A stretch of DNA of 56,881 bases, taken from assembly GCA_019752635.1 (NCBI GenBank), contig JAIELX010000091.1:1-56881 (forward strand), given 5' to 3'. The notes under the pieces were generated by a model, which worked only from the letters and a program-made list of their open reading frames with translations, ran no database searches and was not told the DNA's origin. Position 1 is the first letter of the stretch, and the number at the start of each line of letters is the position of its first letter. Shown here in pieces: positions 50,848-56,881 of this stretch. The translations under genes and the position numbers were made by a program. The DNA comes from Candidatus Obscuribacterales bacterium. Lineage in GTDB: Bacteria; Cyanobacteriota; Vampirovibrionia; Obscuribacterales; Obscuribacteraceae.

Positions 50848-52554
50848 GTGCATCCGACGGCAAGACGAATTCTAAATGCATCTTTGGTGCCGGCTATCTT
50901 CGGGCTCTTCGTCTTGATGAATCTTCAGAGCTTTTTTCCCGAGTTCTCCGATATTGGTCCGTTTGATGAATGCATTCATATTCACAAAGGACTGGAGATG
51001 ATTTCGACTTGCCATTTTCCGGAGCTGGCTAATCGACCTGCCATTGCGCTTCTGTATGCGGCGATCTTTCCGTTTGTACAGTCGTCTAGTTCATGGCTTC
51101 TGCAATCTTGCATTATCGGCCGTTGGATTTTGTTTACGCTGGTAAGCCTGTCTGTTTATGCGGTGGCAATTAATATCAAGAAGCATGTCCACCCTGCACT
51201 TATTGTCATGGTGTTTTGCTTGACGCCCTGTCTGCAGCAGCTCTTGAAAAATCCGGCCGACGCCTTGTTTAGCGGATTCTCAGGTCTGACTTTTGCGTTT
51301 CTACATGCTACTCACGCACACTGTGATCGTCGCCGGCTTTTTTTTGCTTCGGTCATGGCTTTCTTTGCTTGTTTGGCGAGAACAGAAGGAGTACTGCTGT
51401 TATTGCCACTAGTCGTTCTTGCACTAAAGGCTGGCACCCGAGGTAAGCATCGTCTCGAAAGTCTTGCCTATGCGCTTTTGCCTTTTGTTGTGCTGCTGTG
51501 TCTGGCCGTGTTCCTCAATGGTGATCTTCAAAAGAACATTCGCTTGTTGCGCATCGTCAGCTACTTTGTTTTTGAACAAGGGCACTCGGTACTAGTTAGC
51601 GATGCCAGCAAAAATGTTTGGACCGAAGGCATGTTAATTGCAAGGGAAAAATACGGTGCACCCGATGTTAATTATCGGTCCGCAGCGATTGCGATTCTGC
51701 ATAACTTGCCTTTCTATGTTTCAGCTTGCTTCGCGCGACTTGCCGAGTTGCCCAAAGCCTGGGCATTGATGTATGGTGGCACCGTATCGGTATTTACGTT
51801 TCTTTTCTCGCTGGGCGGGCTAGTTGAGATTCTATCTAAGCCAGCTTTTCGGCGAGAGGGATTGCTCTTCATTCTTTGGCCCCTGTTGTTGAGTCCGTAC
51901 ATTCTTTTCTCGCTGCGCCTTGAAATGTTGGCCGTTTTTGGATACTGGGTCGCGCCTCTGACTGCACTCGGCATTCGCCTGGTGATGGTGCGCTCGAGCC
52001 CGAAAATCTCACTTGGTCTTGTAGCAGTTGTGGCCGGTGGGTTGGCCTTTGTAAAAGGAGCGAGATTAGCTGCCTTGACTTTGCTGTGTTTTCTCTCGGC
52101 GAAATTAGTGCCAAATATTGCGTCGCCAGATCTGCGCGGAGGTCTAGCCTTGGGGACGATGGCTTCTCTTAAAATCGCGATGGACGTGTCTAAGAATACG
52201 GCGAAAAATTCGACGGGCAGCTTGGTCCCTGACGCGCAAAACGTGGCCATGCTTTATCTGCAAGGGCATTTCAGACAAGATGAGCGAGTCGCAGCCTATT
52301 CTCCAAAGATTGTGATGGGAGCGAAGTTGCAGTACGTTTCTCTCAATGGTCCAGATGGGTTGTTGGCAGATGGTTCCATGGGGCTTGCCGGCCGTTTTCG
52401 AAGTCGCAATGTCGTTGCCGTTGTCGTCGACCGAGATCTTGAACTGTACGAACCCGACGTTGCTGCACTTCTGGACTCGCAGTTAGGGCTGCTTACGCCA
52501 GTTTTCGATCAAGGTGGCATAAAGATACTTCGATTTAACCCAAATCAGCCTTGA
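50848..52554 (+). CDS. GT-C type membrane glycosyltransferase, short form
   Basis: This 568-residue protein starts at a GTG with GAGGAA in front. A first span (about 12-28) is followed by the outer-loop segment FSDIGPFDECIHIHKGLE, with Asp40-Glu41 as candidate catalytic acids. About nine more spans reach to near 420, and a soluble outer part of about 130 residues ends the protein (VVAVVVDRDLELYEPDVA). The layout matches the GT39/ArnT-like proteins elsewhere in the window but the sequence is not closely similar to them. It would use a polyprenyl-phosphate sugar. It follows the spermidine-synthase-like gene after 55 bp and converges on the SGNH gene with 10 bp between the ends. Confidence 0.72.
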   Translation: MHPTARRILNASLVPAIFGLFVLMNLQSFFPEFSDIGPFDECIHIHKGLEMISTCHFPELANRPAIALLYAAIFPFVQSSSSWLLQSCIIGRWILFTLVSLSVYAVAINIKKHVHPALIVMVFCLTPCLQQLLKNPADALFSGFSGLTFAFLHATHAHCDRRRLFFASVMAFFACLARTEGVLLLLPLVVLALKAGTRGKHRLESLAYALLPFVVLLCLAVFLNGDLQKNIRLLRIVSYFVFEQGHSVLVSDASKNVWTEGMLIAREKYGAPDVNYRSAAIAILHNLPFYVSACFARLAELPKAWALMYGGTVSVFTFLFSLGGLVEILSKPAFRREGLLFILWPLLLSPYILFSLRLEMLAVFGYWVAPLTALGIRLVMVRSSPKISLGLVAVVAGGLAFVKGARLAALTLLCFLSAKLVPNIASPDLRGGLALGTMASLKIAMDVSKNTAKNSTGSLVPDAQNVAMLYLQGHFRQDERVAAYSPKIVMGAKLQYVSLNGPDGLLADGSMGLAGRFRSRNVVAVVVDRDLELYEPDVAALLDSQLGLLTPVFDQGGIKILRFNPNQP

Positions 52555-52564
52555 TTATCATTTG

Positions 52565-53560
52565 TTAGTGGGGGTCGTTCAAATGTGTCTTGAGCAACTG
52601 GATCAATAACTCGGAATACTTTTGCTTGCCCGATGGTTGAAGATGGTAGCAAGTATCGTAAAAACTTGCTTTCGATAAAAGAAACCGGCCTGGCTCCCCG
52701 AGAATTTTGCAATGAGCTTTCTGCTTCAGCTTCGAGTAGATCTTCTCAATCTCCCTCTCGTGATCCTGATAAGTTTCATACGGAACGGCTGGAAACGCTA
52801 AGAATACTTTTGCGTCCTTAGACTTGGCCGTAGCACAGAAGTGATTGATCTCGTCAATAATCTCGAGCTCAAGTTCGTTGGCCTTGAGGTCGAATCTCAT
52901 ATTGGTCGGCGGTGCCTTGCCTAGTAAAGATTCAGGTATGTCTCCATTTGCTTCAAATGATGCTCTGGTCGGAAAAAACGAGGACGGCTTTACTTCATCT
53001 TTATTCTCCAGGGCAAGCATCTTCAATAACTTGTTCCTTATCCTTGTTGATGCGACCTTCAGCCAGTATGGGCCTTTGAGCGACATGAAACGGCGGATAC
53101 AAGAGGGCATGGCGAGCCATTGCCTATACGTATTAATGTATCGAAAATTGCCCGGATCGTTGATTAGCAATCGCACCAACGTTTCGTAGCCGGTAGAGGT
53201 GAATTGCTGATACTCCGGAACTATGACCACGAGGTCGCCTTGCCTGATGTAAGGCTCAACTTCCTTGAGCATGTAGGCAAGTCCAATTTGAGCGATTAAA
53301 CCCATATTGACTCCGTTAGCACCGAGTGATGAGCCGACGAGTTTGCTGTTAACATTGAATGACGCGTTAGATCCTCCAATGATGATTAGGCGACGGGAAG
53401 GAAAAGTTTTTACTGCTATTTGTTTATCCGCGTCTGCCAGGATTACGCTATTTGGGTCTAACCAGGGCGAAGGTTCCAGTGCAAAGAACAAGAACACTGA
53501 AAAGCAAAGCCAAAGAACAATGGCAATTGGTGTAACCGGATGCTTTTCTGCTGCCTTCAA
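52565..53560 (-). CDS. SGNH-hydrolase-like protein without adjacent MBOAT
   Basis: This 331-residue protein starts at a TTG 2 bp after the stop of the upstream gene. It has one N-terminal membrane anchor (about 10-28), so the rest faces outward. Block I is IIIGGSNASF (about 59-68, with Ser64 as nucleophile and Gly in place of the GDS Asp). GVNMGL matches the second block, and the end FYDTCYHLQPSG carries an Asp and His in DltD/AlgX-like style, though spaced four instead of three apart. Its relatives work with MBOAT proteins. The only MBOAT protein in the window lacking a partner is at 28407-29858, so they may work together. It is the last gene of the minus-strand set GT4 - dehydrogenase - SGNH. 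Confidence 0.75.
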   Translation of the reverse strand: MKAAEKHPVTPIAIVLWLCFSVFLFFALEPSPWLDPNSVILADADKQIAVKTFPSRRLIIIGGSNASFNVNSKLVGSSLGANGVNMGLIAQIGLAYMLKEVEPYIRQGDLVVIVPEYQQFTSTGYETLVRLLINDPGNFRYINTYRQWLAMPSCIRRFMSLKGPYWLKVASTRIRNKLLKMLALENKDEVKPSSFFPTRASFEANGDIPESLLGKAPPTNMRFDLKANELELEIIDEINHFCATAKSKDAKVFLAFPAVPYETYQDHEREIEKIYSKLKQKAHCKILGEPGRFLLSKASFYDTCYHLQPSGKQKYSELLIQLLKTHLNDPH

Positions 53561-53562
53561 TG

Positions 53563-54891
53563 CTAACTCTTGATGATGTGAGCTCGCCTGTTCTTAGCGT
53601 GCTTTAGTGCGTTTCTTGTATCAATTATTAGTTTGGCGTTGTTCGAGATTAGTTGCCAGTCATAGGAACTATGATCGGTTGCAACAACAACGCAGTCATA
53701 ACTTGCCAACATTTGTGCAGACAGAGGAATACTTTTCATGAGCAGGTTGTGTCGACGCGTTTTCCTTGTCTGCGGCACGTAAGGATCATTGTAGTCAACT
53801 TGTGCTCCCAGTTCTCTGAACATTTCAATCAAAGTAAACCCGGGGGATTCTCGCACGTCTTCTACGTTTGGTTTATACGCAACCCCTAAAATCAAGATTT
53901 TTGACCCATTGACGGCCTTCGCAAATTTGTTCAAAGCCAGGGTTGTATTACTCACTACATATGCCGGCATCGCCCGGTTAACTTCGCCGGACAACTCTAT
54001 GAACTTTGTCTCCACTCCGAGTTTACGAGCGCGCCATGCCATATAGTACGGGTCAATAGGGAGGCAATGTCCTCCGAGCCCGGGACCGGGATAGAACGCT
54101 TCAAATCCGAACGGTTTTGAAGCCGCAGCTTCAATAACTTCCCAAATGTCAATTCCCATTTTGGAAAGCACTATCTTCATCTCGTTGACCAGAGCAATAT
54201 TGACTGAGCGATAAATGTTCTCAAGCATTTTTGCTGCTTCTGCGACTTCTGCTGAGGAAACGGGGACAATTGTCCGTATAGCTTTAGAGTATAGACTGCA
54301 GGCCAATTTGCAGGAAGCGTCGTCAATGCCGCCGACGAGTTTCGGAATTGTTTGTGTTGTGAAATTTTTTCTTCCTGGATCCTCTCTTTCCGGAGAGTAG
54401 GCCAGGAAAAAATCTTCGCCACACCGCAGACCGCCAGCGCTCAACACAGGAAGCAGAATCTCGCGTGTCGTGCCGGGATAGGTACTGGATTCCAATACTA
54501 CTAACTGGTTTCTGCGCAAATTTCTGGCGATGTCCTCTGCTGTCTTTTCCACGAACGAGAGATCCGGCTGTAAATTCTCACCTAACGGCGTAGGTACGCA
54601 TGAAATGAGGGCATCGCATTCGGAAAATCGCCTCAGATCACCAGTCACCTGGCAGCGGCCGGTTTGAAACATTTGATTGATTAAGGCCTGGTCCAGATGG
54701 CTGAGGTAACTTTGTCCGTTACTTAGTAATTCAATCTTGAGCTGATCGGTATCAAATCCGATTACCGAGAATCCGCTAAGGTAAAATGCCTGCAGCAATG
54801 GCAGCCCCACATAACCTAATCCAATTATGCCTACAACAGCCTTGTTGGACTCTATTTTGATGCTTAATTCGGACAATGATTCGTTAGTCAT
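53563..54891 (-). CDS. wbpA: UDP-N-acetylhexosamine dehydrogenase (WbpA/WecC type)
   Basis: The frame opens at 54936, but the ATG at 54891, preceded by GGAT, starts the conserved protein (442 residues). It has the NAD-binding GIIGLGYVGLP (21-31), the catalytic Lys221 and Asn225 in AAKMLENIYRSVNIALVNE, the nucleophile Cys276 in GLGGHCLPIDPYYMAW, and the C-terminal ILGVAYKPNVEDVRESP. This pattern belongs to the four-electron oxidases that turn a UDP-HexNAc into the uronic acid; WbpA (UDP-GlcNAc) and WecC (UDP-ManNAc) are the closest types, and the exact substrate is not settled. It would supply an acidic amino sugar for the polymer. A SGNH gene follows after 2 bp. Confidence 0.88.
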   Translation of the reverse strand: MTNESLSELSIKIESNKAVVGIIGLGYVGLPLLQAFYLSGFSVIGFDTDQLKIELLSNGQSYLSHLDQALINQMFQTGRCQVTGDLRRFSECDALISCVPTPLGENLQPDLSFVEKTAEDIARNLRRNQLVVLESSTYPGTTREILLPVLSAGGLRCGEDFFLAYSPEREDPGRKNFTTQTIPKLVGGIDDASCKLACSLYSKAIRTIVPVSSAEVAEAAKMLENIYRSVNIALVNEMKIVLSKMGIDIWEVIEAAASKPFGFEAFYPGPGLGGHCLPIDPYYMAWRARKLGVETKFIELSGEVNRAMPAYVVSNTTLALNKFAKAVNGSKILILGVAYKPNVEDVRESPGFTLIEMFRELGAQVDYNDPYVPQTRKTRRHNLLMKSIPLSAQMLASYDCVVVATDHSSYDWQLISNNAKLIIDTRNALKHAKNRRAHIIKS

Positions 54892-54963
54892 TTCAATTGA
54901 TCCATGATTGGTCAAAACGAGAATCCCCAACAACATACCGCACTTTTGAAAGTTCGCAGGCCA

Positions 54964-56070
54964 TCACACTGTTAGCCCATTTAGAATTCGATCAAACACT
55001 TTCGATGGTGCGTAACGATCCACCATCAAGTTGCGCGCAGCCAGACGCATGTTGTAGATCAGCTCACGGTTTGTGATAATCGCTTTCAACCGCATTATGC
55101 ACTCTTGCGGTGAATCGGCGATCGTTCCGGATACGCCGTCATCTACCAGTTCCGTGCTGCCCAGCGCACTGCGACAAGTAATGACCGCAAGACCACACGC
55201 TGCGGCTTCGCCCATAACAAGCCCAAAACTATGCCATGGACTGGGATGGCATAGAACGTCATGATCTCGATAAAGAGAGCGCAGCTCAGTCTGGTCGACT
55301 CCGTTTTTCCATGTCAATGCGGGCAAGGTATTTTGTGGTCTCGGTGCGTGAGTCACGATGGTCAGGTCGCAAAGTTCGTGTCCTTCTTTGGAATACCAGT
55401 CAAGCAATAGATCGCCTCCCTTAGCCTTGAAATTACCGCCAACAAACAAAACTCGTACGCGTTCCCCGGGCGGACAGGGAGGCCATTCGTCCGGACAAAA
55501 GTAATCCAAGTCGATAGGCATCAAGATCTTGCATAACTGCGTTTCCGGTGTGCCGTACCTTTGACGCAAGTGCCCCAAGCAGACATCAGTGGGGCACAGT
55601 ATCTTGTATGCTTTTGAAAGAACGAATTTATGAAACTGCATTATCAGTTTCTCTTGGTTGGAGATCGGCGCTCCGAAAAAATCCTTTTGCAGCAATCTCG
55701 TCCAGTCCAGCATCAGTGAGAACCTGCCCGGGTGCCGAACTGCAAAGGGAATGGCATGCAAAGCAGTACTTATCGAGAATATTAGTATGGGTAAGCCCTG
55801 CCTGTGAGCCGCATCCAGATGGCGGTTCAACGCAGGAGATTGAGCAATTCTGTCAACTCTGTTTTTGAGCACGCCTGGCGGGCTTGTCAGGAAGCCCGGT
55901 TGCGTTGGAGCAAACTGAAAATGATCAACTGTAGTGAATTGCTTCAAAGCCCATGTCAAATGGCCTTCCAGCGCGAGATTTCCCAAGTCGGTAGCGCATG
56001 TTACTAAGCAGATCTTTTGGGGTGATTGATGCATCAACTGACTGCCTGAATCGGCTAAAGCTTTTATCAT
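54964..56070 (-). CDS. GT4 glycosyltransferase (GT-B)
   Basis: This 368-residue protein has an N-terminal acceptor domain (KICLVTCATDLGNLALEGHL) and a donor domain with VRVLFVGGNFKAKGGDLLLD, the typical 'vGr...KG...l' strand, and the catalytic region HPSPWHSFGLVMGEAAACG followed by LAVITCRSALGSTELV. The last holds the nucleotide-binding Glu residues of GT4. It would transfer a sugar with retention of configuration at the cytoplasmic face. The Met at residue 13 (56034) is an alternative start. It is the first gene of the minus-strand set with the dehydrogenase (gap 72 bp) and the SGNH gene. The sugar may be the uronic amino sugar made by its neighbour, which is only an inference from position. 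Confidence 0.88.
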   Translation of the reverse strand: MIKALADSGSQLMHQSPQKICLVTCATDLGNLALEGHLTWALKQFTTVDHFQFAPTQPGFLTSPPGVLKNRVDRIAQSPALNRHLDAAHRQGLPILIFSISTALHAIPFAVRHPGRFSLMLDWTRLLQKDFFGAPISNQEKLIMQFHKFVLSKAYKILCPTDVCLGHLRQRYGTPETQLCKILMPIDLDYFCPDEWPPCPPGERVRVLFVGGNFKAKGGDLLLDWYSKEGHELCDLTIVTHAPRPQNTLPALTWKNGVDQTELRSLYRDHDVLCHPSPWHSFGLVMGEAAACGLAVITCRSALGSTELVDDGVSGTIADSPQECIMRLKAIITNRELIYNMRLAARNLMVDRYAPSKVFDRILNGLTV

Positions 56071-56370
56071 TCCGCATCGGATAATAGCACCTTCAGTTAC
56101 CGTAAGATCGGCGATTCACTTTCGTGCAAGCCGTTCCGAAACCGGGGGGGATTTGACGGCAATGGACGTGAATGTCTTGGTAGCGTTTGCCCGCAGGCGT
56201 TCCCTCCGCAAGGCTTCCGCTGAGTTCGGTCCTTCTCGCGCTCGTTGCGTCTTTGATCGCGCCTAGCTGCGAGAAAGTCTTCTTCTTGCTGGCTTTCGCG
56301 TTGTCCTATCGACTGCAAAAAGAAATTGGCAGACAGCCCGCATGTTCAAACACAAGGTGGATACACGTCT
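56071..56370. other. divergent intergenic region
   Basis: These 300 bp lie between the GT4 gene (minus) and the methyltransferase gene (plus). The open frames here (56097-56318 minus, 56187-56417 plus) have no recognisable product, and the second runs into the methyltransferase gene. AAGGTGG at 56356-56362 serves the gene at 56371. Confidence 0.45.
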
Positions 56371-56881
56371 ATGAAAAATTTCCTCCGAAGAATTTGGCGG
56401 AGACTTTGCAGAGTTAAGTATCTCGGAGCTCACTTGTTGGAGCTAAAAGATTTATGGTCCTGGTACTCACTGCGTAGGCACCCGTTGTTTCATAAAGGGG
56501 GGGATGTTTGTGCGTTAGACAGCTCTGAAGAGTGGTTTAGATTGGCACAGCTTACCTTCGGCTGCCAGCAAAAGCGGTTTGAGATATGTCGATTCCTTGA
56601 GTTCATGAAAGCAAGATCCCCTCAGATTGTTTGTGAGATCGGTGTAGCAGCAGGTGGTACGCACTTTCTATTGAGGGAGTCCATACCAAGTGTCAAGAAG
56701 ATAATTGGAGTAGAAATTGCTTTGCGGCCAATCGTAGCAAAAAAGCTTCATCGCTCTTGCAAGGTAGGCAAGGAAGATATTCTGATTCAGGGTTCGTCTT
56801 GTACTCAACAGATCCTGGCTCTGGTTGAAAGGAACTTGCAAGGTCAAAAGCTTGATCTTTTGTTTATTGATGGAGACCATG
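56371..56881 (+). CDS. class I SAM-dependent methyltransferase (partial, cut by window end)
   Basis: An open frame runs from the ATG at 56371, behind AAGGTGG, to the end of the window without a stop, giving 170 residues so far. After a basic N-terminus (MKNFLRRIWRRLCRVKYLG) comes the SAM-binding strand-loop VCEIGVAAGGTHFLLR (about 91-106), the next strand IIGVEIAL and the acidic LDLLFIDGDH, which is the motif seen in CmcI-like and related O-methyltransferases that act on sugars or hydroxylated compounds. In a polysaccharide locus, methylation of a sugar is the likely role. The C-terminus lies outside. Confidence 0.78.
   Translation, partial: MKNFLRRIWRRLCRVKYLGAHLLELKDLWSWYSLRRHPLFHKGGDVCALDSSEEWFRLAQLTFGCQQKRFEICRFLEFMKARSPQIVCEIGVAAGGTHFLLRESIPSVKKIIGVEIALRPIVAKKLHRSCKVGKEDILIQGSSCTQQILALVERNLQGQKLDLLFIDGDH

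Noticed and set aside
1..56881. CRISPR arrays, tRNA or rRNA genes, insertion sequences, integrases
   Set aside because: No regularly spaced repeats, no tRNA or rRNA signatures and no transposase or integrase motifs were seen in any frame.

Overview
The window looks like chromosomal DNA from a Gram-negative-type bacterium of roughly 50 % GC. It holds no rRNA, tRNA, phage, insertion sequence or CRISPR array that I can recognise. TPR proteins, a secreted protein built on repeated 'RLxRLE..fG' units, a PKN-type kinase remnant and many envelope polysaccharide genes suggest the non-photosynthetic sister group of Cyanobacteria (Vampirovibrionia/Obscuribacterales-like). This is an inference from gene style; no taxonomic marker is present.

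Layout. (1) 1-5158: the tail of an unknown gene, two TPR proteins on the minus strand, then a plus-strand run (repeat-bearing secreted protein, truncated Ser/Thr kinase, GNAT acetyltransferase) and a histidine-rich metal-binding protein with its own promoter and terminator. (2) 5209-9332: a minus-strand operon of MBOAT acyltransferase, SGNH protein and SGNH protein, a classic polysaccharide O-acylation set. (3) 9750-15349: a YfhO-like membrane protein, two small secreted unknowns and FabH. (4) 15389-20044 (minus): one GT2 and two GT-C membrane glycosyltransferases. (5) 20210-24761 (plus): an initiating phosphoglycosyl transferase followed by rmlA, rmlB, rmlD and rmlC for dTDP-L-rhamnose. rmlC has its own repeat-rich regulatory region. 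(6) 24820-31327: a third GT-C protein, a secreted unknown, a second MBOAT protein and a GT-B enzyme. (7) 31543-40073 (plus): a GH2-like secreted protein, an OafA-type acyltransferase with SGNH domain, an unknown DGD-motif family protein, a NodB-like deacetylase and a radical SAM gene interrupted by an in-frame TAA. (8) 40090-46700 (minus): GT2, an MsbA-type ABC exporter, GT4 and two further members of the DGD family. (9) 46956-52554 (plus): a Wzy/WaaL-like polymerase or ligase, a membrane-fused spermidine-synthase-like protein and another GT-C protein. (10) 52565-56881: a minus-strand set (GT4, UDP-HexNAc dehydrogenase, SGNH protein) and the start of a plus-strand SAM methyltransferase cut by the window edge.

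Regions 4-10 read as one large locus for surface polysaccharide. Rhamnose and a uronic amino sugar would be made as nucleotide precursors; a monotopic transferase would load the first sugar on undecaprenyl phosphate; GT2, GT4 and GT-C enzymes would extend and decorate it; an ABC exporter would flip it; a Wzy/WaaL-like protein would polymerise or ligate it; and MBOAT, SGNH, OafA and NodB-like enzymes would O-acylate or de-N-acetylate it. The most unusual items are the three-copy DGD family, the interrupted radical SAM gene, the GH2-like protein lacking the usual acid/base residue and fused head-to-tail with an acyltransferase gene, and the cluster of GGTAT inverted and direct repeats in front of rmlC.
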